DNA of 64,000 bases from assembly GCA_947165255.1 (NCBI GenBank), contig CAMUZR010000002.1, positions 124,001 through 188,000 on the forward strand. The letters run 5' to 3'. A program made the translations under genes and the position numbers. Under the pieces are notes generated by a model. It saw only the letters and a program-made list of their open reading frames with translations. It had not been told where the DNA came from and did not search any database. Source of the DNA: an uncultured Bacteroidales bacterium. GTDB taxonomy: Bacteria > Bacteroidota > Bacteroidia > Bacteroidales > P3. Below, in pieces: positions 43,524-52,013 of the stretch (within the stretch, counting starts at the first letter, position 1; every line of letters begins with the position of its first letter).

Positions 43524-44063
43524 ATGAATGAAGAAGATGTCATAAAAGACATATTGGCAGGCAACGTCAATCGGTATGAGGAGATAGTTCGCGAGTATCA
43601 AGACATTGTGGCCAACCTCAGTTTCAAAATAGGTGGTCCCAAAATAGATATCGAAGAGATGACGCAGCAGGTCTTTGTTGAACTCTACTCCGCTCTGCCC
43701 CGTTTCAAATTCCAGTCGAAACTGAGTACTTTTATTTACCGTCTTACAGTCAACGTGGTTTGTAAGGAATTAAAGCACAACTCCCGGTGGCTCACTTCGC
43801 AAGACGAACCCAATGTGCCAGAGGTGGCTTCCGACGACTACAATGTCGAGCAAACAATAGTGCGGGACGAACGATACCGCAAACTCTATGCCGCCATCGG
43901 TCGGCTCCATACCGAACAACGCACTGCCCTAGTTCTTTACACCTTCAACGATTTCTCTTACAGCGATATAGCCGATGTGATGCAATGCACCGTGGCCAAA
44001 GTGGAATCTCTGATTTTCCGTGCCCGGAAGAATCTGAAGAAAATGCTGACTGACGATAGATGA
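43524..44063 (+). CDS. RNA polymerase sigma factor, ECF type
   Basis: 179 residues. Sigma70 region 2 (RYEEIVREYQDIVANLSFKI to FKFQSKLSTFIYRLTVNVVC) and region 4 (LHTEQRTALVLYTFNDFSYS with DIADVMQCTVAKVESLIFRA) with no region 1 or 3, as in ECF sigmas. It opens a three-gene set: a small membrane protein 44 bp downstream and a Spy-like protein after that. That order is seen for envelope- or metal-responsive sigma systems. Confidence 0.92.
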   Translation: MNEEDVIKDILAGNVNRYEEIVREYQDIVANLSFKIGGPKIDIEEMTQQVFVELYSALPRFKFQSKLSTFIYRLTVNVVCKELKHNSRWLTSQDEPNVPEVASDDYNVEQTIVRDERYRKLYAAIGRLHTEQRTALVLYTFNDFSYSDIADVMQCTVAKVESLIFRARKNLKKMLTDDR

Positions 44064-44107
44064 GAATAGACGAATCGAAGAGTTGAAAGAAATATTATTA
44101 AATTGAT

Positions 44108-44437
44108 ATGACAGACGATATATTCATACAACAGCTCCGCGAGCTACATTATGACGGCAAAGTGGATGTCACCCAAGCCGTGATGGCCGAAGTGCGCAAA
44201 AAACCTTTGCTCGTCTCGGCCCCTGACAAAAGCCGGTGGAGTTTGAAGCGTATTTCAGCCGTAGTGGCAGCGTGTGTGGTTGTGGCTGTCATTTTCAATT
44301 TTATCCCTACATACACCCATCAAGTCGATACAACCCAATTAGCAGATGATATAGCCGCCATATATGATTTCCATGCTGGATATGGCGACAACAATTCTTA
44401 TTACGAATACTATCTTGAAGAAGCCTTGTTGAACTAG
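44108..44437 (+). CDS. Small single-pass membrane protein, candidate anti-sigma factor
   Basis: 109 residues. An N-terminal cytoplasmic segment of about 50 residues, one membrane helix (SAVVAACVVVAVIFNFIPTY, about 54-73), and a short periplasmic tail. It lacks the usual zinc-binding anti-sigma motif HxxxCxxC. Its place right after the ECF sigma gene suggests it holds the sigma at the membrane, as CnrY-type proteins do. The name is an inference from context. Confidence 0.6.
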   Translation: MTDDIFIQQLRELHYDGKVDVTQAVMAEVRKKPLLVSAPDKSRWSLKRISAVVAACVVVAVIFNFIPTYTHQVDTTQLADDIAAIYDFHAGYGDNNSYYEYYLEEALLN

Positions 44438-44469
44438 AATCAGCTTTTATTCCTCAGGAGAATCATATC

Positions 44470-44967
44470 ATGAAGAAAGTTCTTGCATTATCTTTACTCA
44501 CCCTTTTCTCGTTCACGCTTTTTGCACAACCCGCAAAACACATGGGCGGACCGCGCCACAAGGACGATTATGCCAACGTCGAAAAATTAGTTAGCAACCT
44601 CACCAGCTCTCAGAAAAAACGTATCGAGTCCATCACCGACAAGGCAAAAAAGGACGTCAACAAACTGCGTTCAGAATTAGAATCACTCCGCGGCCAAATA
44701 GGAGAACTCCACGCCAAAGAAGGCGACCAGTCGTCGGCACTTTTCCCCCTCTATGATCGGGAAGGCCAACTCATGTCGCAAATCTCAAAAGAGATGTACA
44801 AGTGCCGTGTCCAAATCGATGAAGTCCTCAACCCCGAACAAATCAAAGAGATGCGAGAGTCTCTCGAGGTTGAGCGCCAGAAACATCTTAAGAACAAGCC
44901 GACTCAAAACTCTGGGACAAAGAAATCCAAAATCGACTCTCAGAAGGGCAGTGTGAAGAAGGACTAA
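44470..44967 (+). CDS. Spy/CpxP-like periplasmic protein
   Basis: 165 residues. Signal peptide (MKKVLALSLLTLFSFTLFAQ), then a helical segment with long heptads (LTSSQKKRIESITDKAKKDV to LNPEQIKEMRESLEVERQKH) of the Spy/CpxP/CnrX fold; its loop has the LNPEQ variant of the LTxxQ motif. The Lys/Ser-rich tail is unstructured. It is likely the periplasmic sensor or chaperone of the sigma module. Confidence 0.8.
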   Translation: MKKVLALSLLTLFSFTLFAQPAKHMGGPRHKDDYANVEKLVSNLTSSQKKRIESITDKAKKDVNKLRSELESLRGQIGELHAKEGDQSSALFPLYDREGQLMSQISKEMYKCRVQIDEVLNPEQIKEMRESLEVERQKHLKNKPTQNSGTKKSKIDSQKGSVKKD

Positions 44968-45463
44968 AAGGCTCCCTTTCACACATTTCTGTTCTGCTCC
45001 CCGTCCTAACGATACCCTCTACACAATCACTCATGTGGCTGCAGTTCCAGCCCTTTCTCTTATGCCCATTCGTGCTGCGTGTTCCATAGCAGAAAGCGTA
45101 ATGACTGCAAGATAGGCTCAATATGGCCGCATATGTGTGCCGGTAACCTACCATCCTTCCTCTACGTTCCCAACCTTACTGCTGTCCTATCACGCTCCGC
45201 CGCTGTCGTCCATTGTCAGCGGCTATTATTCTGTATATTTCTCTTACCTATTAACTTAGCTCGCGGCAGCAACTCTCTATTGCGTATGGCGCTTCTTTCG
45301 TTCTTTGATTGTAGAGATAGAGGAACGATAGACGAAGTGCAGAGGAACTGACAATGATCAGGCGAGGGTAGGGGAGAGCGAGGGCGACTGTAAAAGAAAG
45401 GCTGCGCCTTTTGTGGGGCGCAGCCTTCGTTATTTGTAGAAAGGGTTGGTCTCTACAAGAGGA
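44968..45463. other. Gene-free region between convergent units
   Basis: 496 bp with no believable ORF. It has pyrimidine-rich plus-strand sequence over 44990-45240, a small hairpin GCCGCTG/CAGCGGC near 45200-45225 followed by TATTATT, and the terminator at 45397-45430. The signals do not identify an RNA gene. Confidence 0.5.
45397..45430 (-). terminator. Terminator of the glutamate synthase gene
   Basis: AAGGCTGCGCC pairs with GGCGCAGCCTT around a 6-8-nt loop; T-rich on both sides. It lies 34-67 bp past the stop of the leftward gene that ends at 45464. Confidence 0.75.
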
Positions 45464-47752
45464 TTACTTGTGTGCTTGGAGGTATTCGTCAATGCCCTTG
45501 GCAGCGGCACGGCCGGCGCCCATGGCCAGGATGACGGTGGCAGCACCGCTAACGGCATCGCCGCCAGCGAAGACACCGTCGCGGGTGGTCATGGTGTGGT
45601 CGTTGATCTTCAAGCCGCCGAAGCTCTCGGTTTCCAGACCGGGCGTGGTGCTCTTGATGAGGGGGTTGGGGCTGGTGCCCAAAGCCACAACCACGGTGTC
45701 GATAGGCATTTCGAATTCGCTGCCTTCGATGGTGGAAGTCTTCTGACGGCCTTTTTCGTCGGGTTCGCCCAGCTGCATCTTCACGCAGCGCATGGCGGCC
45801 ACATTGCCGTTCTCGTCGCCGATGAATTCGACGGGGTTGGTGAGGAAGTTGAATTCAATGCCTTCTTCCATGGCGTGGTGCACCTCTTCGCGGCGGGCAG
45901 GCATGTTGGCCTGGTCGCGACGGTAGATGACGTGGACTTCGCTGCCCAGACGTTTGGCAGTACGGGCGGCATCCATGGCCACATTGCCACCACCGATGAC
46001 AGCAACGCGCTGTCCGAGAACGATAGGAGTGGCGTAGCTCTCGTCGTAGCCGTGCATGAGGTTGGTGCGGGTGAGCAGCTCGTTGGCGGAGATGACGCCC
46101 ACGAGGGTCTCGCCGGGAACGCCCATGAATTTGGGCAGGCCGGCGCCGCTGCCGATGTAGATGGCTTTAAAACCGTGCTCGTCGAAGAGTTGGTCGATGG
46201 TGACGCTCTTGCCTACGATGACGTTTGTCTCGATCTTCACGCCGAGCTTTTTCAGGTTCTCGATTTCGGGTTCCACTACTTTTTGCTTGGGCAGACGGAA
46301 TTCGGGGATGCCGTAAACGAGCACGCCGCCAGCATGGTGCAGGGCTTCGAAGATGGTCACGTCGTAACCCATCTTGGCGAGGTCGCCGGCGCAGGTGAGA
46401 CCGGTGGGACCGGAGCCGATGATGGCTATCTTGATGCCGTTGCAGGCAGGCTTTTCAACAGGTTTGTTGTCCTTGTGTTCGCGGTTCCAGTCGGCCACGA
46501 AGCGCTCCAGGGCTCCGATGGCGATGGGTTCGCCCTTCACGCCAAGGATGCACTTGCCTTCGCACTGGTTCTCCTGCGGGCAGACACGGCCGCAGACGGC
46601 GGGCAGAGAGGAGTCTTGGGCGATGATGGCACCGGCTTTGCGGAAATCCTTTTCGGCCACTGCGGCGATGAATTCGGGGATGTCGATGCTGACGGGGCAC
46701 TTGGTGCGGCACATGGGCTTCTTGCAATGGAGGCAGCGCTTGGCTTCGGCAATGGCCTGAGCCTCGGTGAAGCCGTAGGACACTTCCTGGAAGTTGGTGG
46801 CGCGCACTTGTGGGTCTTGTTCTTCGGGTTTTTCGCGCTTGGTGGCCTTGGCAATCTCGGCCTCCACGGCGTCGGTCAGCGAGCAGCGGTGGTCGACGGG
46901 GCCGCCCTCTTCTGCCACGGTGGCGATACGATATTTCTTTGCATCGGGTTTCTTCAGGCGGCGGCCGGCTTCGTCGAAGTCAACCAGGTGTCCGTCGAAT
47001 TCGGGACCGTCAACGCAGGTGAATTTTACTTTGTCGCCCACGGTCACGCGGCAGGCACCGCACATACCCGTGCCGTCTACCATCATGCAGTTCATGCTTA
47101 CGATGGTTTTCAGGTTGAGCTCCTTGGTCAGGAGGGAGGTGAATTTCATCATGGGGATAGGTCCGATGGCCACGCAGTGGGTGTAGACCTTGCCGTCTTC
47201 CTGAACGAGGGATTTGATCTTGTTGGTCACCAGGCCGTGTTCGCCGTAGGAGCCGTCGTCGGTCATGAGGTAAAGGTTGTCCACCACGCTGCGCATCTTG
47301 TCCTCGAAGAAGATGAGGTCTTTGGTGCGGGCACCCAGAACGCAGTCGCAGGCAATGCCGTGTTCGCGGCACCATTTGGCCTGAGGATAGACGGGGGCAG
47401 TGCCCACGCCGCCGGCCACGAAGAGCACGTGGAGATTTTTGCGCTCGGCTTCGGGGACTTCGAGCAGTTCACTGGGACGACCCAGGGGTCCTACGATGGT
47501 GAAAACGGCATCGCCTTCGTTCATCTCGGCCAGTTTGCGGGTGCTGTCTCCCACAACCTGGTAGACAATGGTGACGCTTTCTTTCTCTTTGTCAATGTCG
47601 CAGATGGTCAGGGGCACACGCTCGCCCTTTGCATCGGGAATGACAATGACAAATTGTCCGGGTTTACCGCTCTCGGCAATCCATGGAGACTTGATTTCCA
47701 TCAGGTAAAGCTCGTTGCTGGTGAGCTTTTCTTTGTGCAATATCGTATACAT
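45464..47752 (-). CDS. Fused ferredoxin-NADP reductase / NADPH-dependent glutamate synthase small subunit (NfnA-NfnB/SudAB-like)
   Basis: 762 residues. N-terminal part (1-280) is an NfnA/PyrK-like module (FVIVIPDAKGERVPLTICDI, VAGGVGTAPVYPQAKW, MMVDGTGMCGACRVTVGDKV with a [2Fe-2S] Cys set). The rest is NfnB/GltD-like (RCLHCKKPMCRTKCPVSIDI for [4Fe-4S], IIGSGPTGLTCAGDLAKMGY for FAD, VIGGGNVAMDAARTAKRL for NADPH). It either supplies electrons for glutamate synthase or acts in NAD/NADP/ferredoxin bifurcation; no large gltB is adjacent. The fusion is common in Bacteroidetes. Confidence 0.9.
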   Translation of the reverse strand: MYTILHKEKLTSNELYLMEIKSPWIAESGKPGQFVIVIPDAKGERVPLTICDIDKEKESVTIVYQVVGDSTRKLAEMNEGDAVFTIVGPLGRPSELLEVPEAERKNLHVLFVAGGVGTAPVYPQAKWCREHGIACDCVLGARTKDLIFFEDKMRSVVDNLYLMTDDGSYGEHGLVTNKIKSLVQEDGKVYTHCVAIGPIPMMKFTSLLTKELNLKTIVSMNCMMVDGTGMCGACRVTVGDKVKFTCVDGPEFDGHLVDFDEAGRRLKKPDAKKYRIATVAEEGGPVDHRCSLTDAVEAEIAKATKREKPEEQDPQVRATNFQEVSYGFTEAQAIAEAKRCLHCKKPMCRTKCPVSIDIPEFIAAVAEKDFRKAGAIIAQDSSLPAVCGRVCPQENQCEGKCILGVKGEPIAIGALERFVADWNREHKDNKPVEKPACNGIKIAIIGSGPTGLTCAGDLAKMGYDVTIFEALHHAGGVLVYGIPEFRLPKQKVVEPEIENLKKLGVKIETNVIVGKSVTIDQLFDEHGFKAIYIGSGAGLPKFMGVPGETLVGVISANELLTRTNLMHGYDESYATPIVLGQRVAVIGGGNVAMDAARTAKRLGSEVHVIYRRDQANMPARREEVHHAMEEGIEFNFLTNPVEFIGDENGNVAAMRCVKMQLGEPDEKGRQKTSTIEGSEFEMPIDTVVVALGTSPNPLIKSTTPGLETESFGGLKINDHTMTTRDGVFAGGDAVSGAATVILAMGAGRAAAKGIDEYLQAHK

Positions 47753-47796
47753 GATATGAGTGGTTAGTATTAATAAATGTTCTTTTTTTGAGTTTG

Positions 47797-47804
47797 CAAA
47801 GATA
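47797..47804 (-). promoter_or_regulatory. -7 box of the fused glutamate synthase gene
   Basis: TATCTTTG on the minus strand, 45 bp before the start codon. The rightward box TATCTTTA at 47860-47867 is back to back. Confidence 0.7.
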
Positions 47805-47859
47805 CGAATAAAAAATGAAATAATAAGAAAAATATGTATTTATATATTTATAGTTGTCC

Positions 47860-47867
47860 TATCTTTA
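47860..47867 (+). promoter_or_regulatory. -7 box of the lipoprotein gene at 47936
   Basis: TATCTTTA, a one-base variant of TAnnTTTG, 69 bp before the preferred ATG. It lies inside the longer reading frame that starts at 47834, which argues against that earlier start. Confidence 0.55.
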
Positions 47868-47935
47868 CAAATTCTGTTTTTGAATGCAATAAAACGGGTC
47901 TTCCTGCGTTAAATAGGAAGAAAGGAATGTATGAA

Positions 47936-48802
47936 ATGAAACGTGCTGTTTTATTACTTTTCTTATCGCTGGCTGCCTTCTATGCTTGCGAGAGAAATGA
48001 GATAGAGGTTGAAAGGCCTCTCTATCCTACACCGGGGGCCATCAATGCCCGTTTTACGGTCGGCGATGGGGTCACGGTGGTCTTTGCGCAAGGCAATTTG
48101 CAGTATCAGGCCACTACCCGCACTTGGCGTTTTGCTTCAAATCAGTATGATGTTATTGGTGCTGCTAACGAGATGATAGACACTACGTATAGTGGCTGGA
48201 TTGACCTTTTCGGCTGGGGCACTTCGGGCTACGATAGCCTGATGCCTTATTCTTCTGAGGACACCAGCGCGCACTATGCTCCTGGCGAGGCGGACATTGC
48301 CGGCACCGAATATGATTGGGGGGTGCACAACGCAATCAGCAATGGCGGCAACGGTGTGGGGCAGTGGCGCACACTCACCCTTAAGGAGTGGAACCATTTG
48401 CTTTATTACCGTGAGAGGGCTTCGCTGCTGAGGGGTTTGGCCACCATACAGCATGTAGGACCCGCCGGAAGCGATATGGCCGGAGTGGTGCTTCTGCCCG
48501 ACAAATGGGAACTCCCCGACCAAGTCTCATTCCATTTTGGCAGTACCGAGGGATTCCAAACGAATGTCTACTCGGCTGGCGACTGGAACCGTATGCAGTC
48601 GGCCGGAGCCATATTCTTGCCTGCCGGTGGCTATCGCGACATTGCGAGAGTGAATATGGTTGGCAGCTATGGCTGCTATTGGACCTCCACTTGCTATACC
48701 GACGATTCGGCCTATGAGCTATATTTTCTCGATTCGGGTTTTGACTTCTATACCAATGCCCGCTCAGTCGGCCACAGCGTCCGCTTGGTCATGAACAGGT
48801 AA
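47936..48802 (+). CDS. Lipoprotein with lectin-like (Fib_succ_major-type) domain
   Basis: 288 residues from MKRAVLLLFLSLAAFYAC, a lipoprotein signal with Cys18. The ectodomain starts with INARFTVGDGVTVVFAQGNL, passes through WIDLFGWGTSGYDS and ends in AGGYRDIARVNMVGSYGCYW and SVGHSVRLV. This pattern belongs to the FGE/C-type-lectin-like exported proteins of Bacteroidetes, and the last 40 residues resemble those of the protein at 2019-2900. No leader RNA of the A/B type precedes it. Function unknown; surface display is likely. Confidence 0.78.
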   Translation: MKRAVLLLFLSLAAFYACERNEIEVERPLYPTPGAINARFTVGDGVTVVFAQGNLQYQATTRTWRFASNQYDVIGAANEMIDTTYSGWIDLFGWGTSGYDSLMPYSSEDTSAHYAPGEADIAGTEYDWGVHNAISNGGNGVGQWRTLTLKEWNHLLYYRERASLLRGLATIQHVGPAGSDMAGVVLLPDKWELPDQVSFHFGSTEGFQTNVYSAGDWNRMQSAGAIFLPAGGYRDIARVNMVGSYGCYWTSTCYTDDSAYELYFLDSGFDFYTNARSVGHSVRLVMNR

Positions 48803-48859
48803 TGCTGCCTTTTAAGAATAGTAGAAAACTCTCTTTTATTATCACATAAATAGTTCATT

Positions 48860-49339
48860 ATGAAAAAGATTCTTTTGTTAGCTTTAACCGTTAGTTTTGG
48901 TCTTATGGCCATGGCCCAGCAGCCTGCAGCCAAAAAAGATGTAAAAGTCAAAGGCGACACCAAGGTCACTTTCTCTTCTTCTAGCGCCCCCTTACAACAG
49001 GAAAGAAACGGCCGCATTCATGTTTCAAGCTATGAGCTTAAATATGGACAGGACAATGTGATTAAATTTTCGGTTGATAAGATTCAAGATAAACAGCTTA
49101 TTGTCAAGGTTGTATCTGAAGACCTCTGTAGCTTCCGTAAGGGTGAGAATTTCGGTGAATATGTTTTCACCCCCAAGGCCGAAAAGGGTACCGTAACGGT
49201 AAGAGTGGGCTACATGGATGTGCTAGGTGCTTATCAGAATTTGGGCAATGTGGAGCTCTATATCGGTGGCCAGACACGTGCCACTGATGCCCGCAGCAAC
49301 GGCAATGCCGAACGGGCCAATACCCAACCCCAACGCTAA
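48860..49339 (+). CDS. Secreted protein of unknown function
   Basis: 159 residues. Signal peptide (MKKILLLALTVSFGLMAMAQ), then a beta-rich segment (ISSYEL-type strands HVSSYELKYGQDNVIKFSVD, QLIVKVVSEDLCSF, GTVTVRVGYMD), ending in an Arg/Asn/Gln-rich tail. No family recognised. It begins 57 bp after the lipoprotein gene and ends before a terminator at 49372, so the two may be one unit. Confidence 0.7.
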   Translation: MKKILLLALTVSFGLMAMAQQPAAKKDVKVKGDTKVTFSSSSAPLQQERNGRIHVSSYELKYGQDNVIKFSVDKIQDKQLIVKVVSEDLCSFRKGENFGEYVFTPKAEKGTVTVRVGYMDVLGAYQNLGNVELYIGGQTRATDARSNGNAERANTQPQR

Positions 49340-49371
49340 GCCGACACTCTTTATTAGCATTGTTTTAAAGC

Positions 49372-49413
49372 AGAACCATGTCAGTAAAGTGAAATTGCTG
49401 ACATGGTTCTTTG
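49372..49413 (+). terminator. Terminator of the 47.9-49.3 kb unit
   Basis: AGAACCATGTCAG pairs with CTGACATGGTTCT around a 13-nt loop and is followed by TTG. The T-tract is short, so strength is uncertain. Confidence 0.65.
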
Positions 49414-49492
49414 TCTAACGCACGTTTACCTCTTCTTCTACCTTATTTCCCGATAGTGGAGAATCAGATGGTGACAGTGGGATTGGATAGCG

Positions 49493-50083
49493 CTAGGGTT
49501 CCCTTACGATTGTGAGGGCATAGCCGTGTTCTAGGTTGAGGCTGGATTCCATGATGATGCCTTGGGGCGGGTTTGAAAGCAATTCTTTGATTGTGCTGTT
49601 GATGCCTGTGCCCGTGTATTTGAACAAGGCTTCTTTTTGGGTCCAAAGGGTCGCAAATTCCTGTTCGGGATGTGTTGCCTGCTGTACTCTTTGCACCTCC
49701 GAGGCATTCATGGTGTATTCCAAGAGGCTTTGCGTTGGGTGCTTGAATCCTTCCACGTCCACTCCGACCGGGCGGTCGCCTATTGCCACTGCAATGGCTA
49801 ATTTGGTGTGGCTGAGATTGAAATGGACTCCATCGATGCCCTTTAGTTCGGGTTTGCCATGGGCGTTGCGTTCAAATTCGGGCAGGCAGTCGGCTGCAAT
49901 CACCCCATGCGTTACTAGCATTTGGTGCAGTAGGACATAAGATTTCAGACAGGTGAACTGCCCAAAGAGGTGTTTGAAACGCAGCGCTTCTTGACGCCGT
50001 TGTTCTGATACCAAAGGCAGCAGTCGGCGCACCTCTTCCTCGGTGCACTGCTCCATGGAGTTAAATACTTTTATTTGAAACAT
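49493..50083 (-). CDS. 4'-phosphopantetheinyl transferase superfamily protein
   Basis: 196 residues, Sfp-like length. The magnesium and CoA site GVDVEGF (107-113) and WTQKEALFKYTG (147-158) are both present. The enzyme moves phosphopantetheine from CoA to a carrier protein. No carrier or synthase gene is adjacent, so it could serve fatty-acid ACP or a distant pathway. The gene follows a strong hairpin at 50095-50137, so it probably has its own transcript. Confidence 0.9.
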   Translation of the reverse strand: MFQIKVFNSMEQCTEEEVRRLLPLVSEQRRQEALRFKHLFGQFTCLKSYVLLHQMLVTHGVIAADCLPEFERNAHGKPELKGIDGVHFNLSHTKLAIAVAIGDRPVGVDVEGFKHPTQSLLEYTMNASEVQRVQQATHPEQEFATLWTQKEALFKYTGTGINSTIKELLSNPPQGIIMESSLNLEHGYALTIVREP

Positions 50084-50094
50084 GCGTATTCTTT

Positions 50095-50137
50095 GAAAAA
50101 AGGTGTCCGGATAGCAATGGTTTTTATCCGGACACCT
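50095..50137 (-). terminator. Terminator of the FMN-binding protein gene
   Basis: AGGTGTCCGGATA pairs with TATCCGGACACCT (13 bp, perfect) around an 11-nt loop; the minus strand continues in TTTTTT. It lies 20 bp past the stop at 50158. Confidence 0.85.
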
Positions 50138-50157
50138 GACTTGACCTTCCTTTGGGG

Positions 50158-50604
50158 CTACAGATTTTTAATAGCGGCTTGGAAGGTTTGGATAATGCTG
50201 CGTGAGGAGTAAGTGGCGCCGCTCACTACGTCCACGTCGTGTTTGCGGGCTCGCTTGGGCTTCAGCCCGTCCCAGCTGTTAAGCAGCCCGGAGTCGATTA
50301 CCAGTTGCAGGAATCGGGGCGTTTCGTTGTTGTCTAGAAGCACTACTTTCTGAATGCGTTGTTTGGCATTCAGGGCCACCATAAGAGGCGTCTCTCCGGC
50401 ATAGCCTTTGATGCCGTCGCTGGAGGGTTTGGAGTAGACGGCATAGCCGATGACGGCTTGGTTGGCGTCGTAGACTATGGTCCACTTGGACTCCTTCTTA
50501 ATGCTTTTGGCTTTGGGGTAGGCCTTGGCAATTTCGGTTGGCAGCTGGGCCATCACTGGCAGCACCATCAGGCTCAGCAGAGCCATTACAATGACTTTCT
50601 TCAT
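50158..50604 (-). CDS. Exported FMN-binding domain protein
   Basis: 148 residues. Signal peptide (MKKVIVMALLSLMVLPVMAQ), then an FMN_bind domain with GYAGETPLMVALNAKQRIQK and the covalent flavinylation site DVDVVSGATYSSRSI. An ApbE-type transferase would attach FMN to the Thr of SGAT. Such proteins take part in periplasmic electron transfer. The gene ends at the terminator above; the M20 peptidase gene ends just upstream at 50608, 3 bp before its start. Confidence 0.82.
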   Translation of the reverse strand: MKKVIVMALLSLMVLPVMAQLPTEIAKAYPKAKSIKKESKWTIVYDANQAVIGYAVYSKPSSDGIKGYAGETPLMVALNAKQRIQKVVLLDNNETPRFLQLVIDSGLLNSWDGLKPKRARKHDVDVVSGATYSSRSIIQTFQAAIKNL

Positions 50605-50607
50605 CGA

Positions 50608-51969
50608 TTATTCGGCAAAATATTCGTAGAAATAGGGGATGGTCTCGATGCCTTTGAAGAACTGCTCCAGCGGGTAGTTCTCGTTGGGGGCGTGGATGTC
50701 GTCGCTGCCGAGGCCGAAGCCCATCAGGATGCTCTTGATGCCCAGGATTTTCTCGAAGCCGGCGATGATGGGGATGCTTCCACCGCTGCGGGTAGGGATG
50801 GGGCGTTTGCCATAGGTGGTTTCCATGGCTTTCTCGGCGGCCTTGTAAGCTTTCATTTCCAGCGGGCTTACGTAGGCGGCACCGCCGTGGCAGGGAGTCA
50901 CCTTCACAGTTACGCAGTCGGGTGCGATGCTCTCGAAATATTTCTGGAAGAGGTCGCTGATTTTATTGAAATCTTGGTTGGCCACCAGACGGGTGCTGAT
51001 TTTGGCGTAGGCCTTGCTAGGAAGCACTGTCTTGGAACCCTCACCAGTGTGGCCGCCCCAGATGCCGCAGACATCCAGGCAGGGACGGATGCCGGTGCGC
51101 TCTTTGGTGGTGAAACCTTTCTCGCCGTGGACTGATTTGATTTCCAGTTCTTTCTTGTAGGCCTCTTCGTTGAAGGGGGCTTGAGCCATGAGGGCGCGTT
51201 CCTCGTCGCTGATGACAAGCACGTCGTCGTAGAAGCCTGGTATGGTGATGTGGTTGTTCTCGTCGTGCAGACTGGCTATCATCTTGCAGAGGATGTTGAT
51301 GGGGTTGGCCACGGCACCGCCGTAGATGCCGCTGTGCAGGTCGTGATTGGCACCGGTGACTTCCACCTCCCAGTAGCAGAGGCCGCGTAAACCGCTGGTG
51401 ATGCTGGGTACATCGGGGGCAATCATGCTGGTGTCGCTCACCAGTATGACGTCGGCTTTGAGCATCTCTTTGTGGGCTTCGCAGAAGCCGTAGAGGCTGC
51501 CGGAACCTATCTCTTCCTCGCCTTCAATCATGAATTTTACGTTGCAGGGCAGCTGTCCGGTCTTAACCATGAATTCGAAGGCCTTGGCCTGCATGAAGCT
51601 CTGTCCTTTGTCGTCGTCGGCACCGCGGGCCCAGATTTTGCCGTCTTTGATGACAGGCTCGAAAGGAGTGGTGCGCCATTCGGCGAGGGGTTCCACGGGC
51701 ATGACGTCCATGTGGCCGTAGACCAGCACGGTGGGTTTCTTAGGGTCGATGATTTTTTCGCCATAGGTGACGGGATTGCCCACGGTGGGCATCACTTCTG
51801 CCTTGTCGCAGCCGGCCTGGAGCAGATATTCTCTCCATTTTTCTGCACAACGCATCATGTCGGCCTTGTGCTCACTTTCGGCGCTGATGGATGGAATGCG
51901 GATGAGGTCGAACAGTTCTTCTAAGAAGCGGTCTTTGTTCGCTTCAATGTAAGCTTTTACATCTTTCAT
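50608..51969 (-). CDS. M20 family dipeptidase (copy 2)
   Basis: 453 residues, cytoplasmic. Metal ligands in VYGHMDVMP (H, D), ARGADDDKGQ (D), EGEEEIGSGS (E, with the catalytic E beside it), VSDTSMIAPD (D) and FGLGSDDIHAPNE (H). An M20F/dipeptidase-type dimerisation domain is inserted. It hydrolyses dipeptides using two zinc or manganese ions. A paralogue with the same arrangement lies 44 bp upstream (52014-53384); the two encode proteins with clearly related motifs throughout. Confidence 0.9.
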   Translation of the reverse strand: MKDVKAYIEANKDRFLEELFDLIRIPSISAESEHKADMMRCAEKWREYLLQAGCDKAEVMPTVGNPVTYGEKIIDPKKPTVLVYGHMDVMPVEPLAEWRTTPFEPVIKDGKIWARGADDDKGQSFMQAKAFEFMVKTGQLPCNVKFMIEGEEEIGSGSLYGFCEAHKEMLKADVILVSDTSMIAPDVPSITSGLRGLCYWEVEVTGANHDLHSGIYGGAVANPINILCKMIASLHDENNHITIPGFYDDVLVISDEERALMAQAPFNEEAYKKELEIKSVHGEKGFTTKERTGIRPCLDVCGIWGGHTGEGSKTVLPSKAYAKISTRLVANQDFNKISDLFQKYFESIAPDCVTVKVTPCHGGAAYVSPLEMKAYKAAEKAMETTYGKRPIPTRSGGSIPIIAGFEKILGIKSILMGFGLGSDDIHAPNENYPLEQFFKGIETIPYFYEYFAE

Positions 51970-52013
51970 AAATATAGTGATTTTGAAATAATTCTATGTG
52001 TTATTGTTGCAGT

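Noticed and set aside
44968..45463. Small protein genes in the gap before the glutamate synthase
   Set aside because: Frames on both strands have odd composition, no promoters placed to serve them and no recognisable domain.
45446..47767. A 773-codon open frame antisense to the fused glutamate synthase gene, and similar long antisense frames at 4850-6040, 10137-11291 and 26279-27721
   Set aside because: The opposite strand carries clear protein families throughout; the antisense frames are Val/Gly/His-rich mirror products of codon bias in GC-rich genes.
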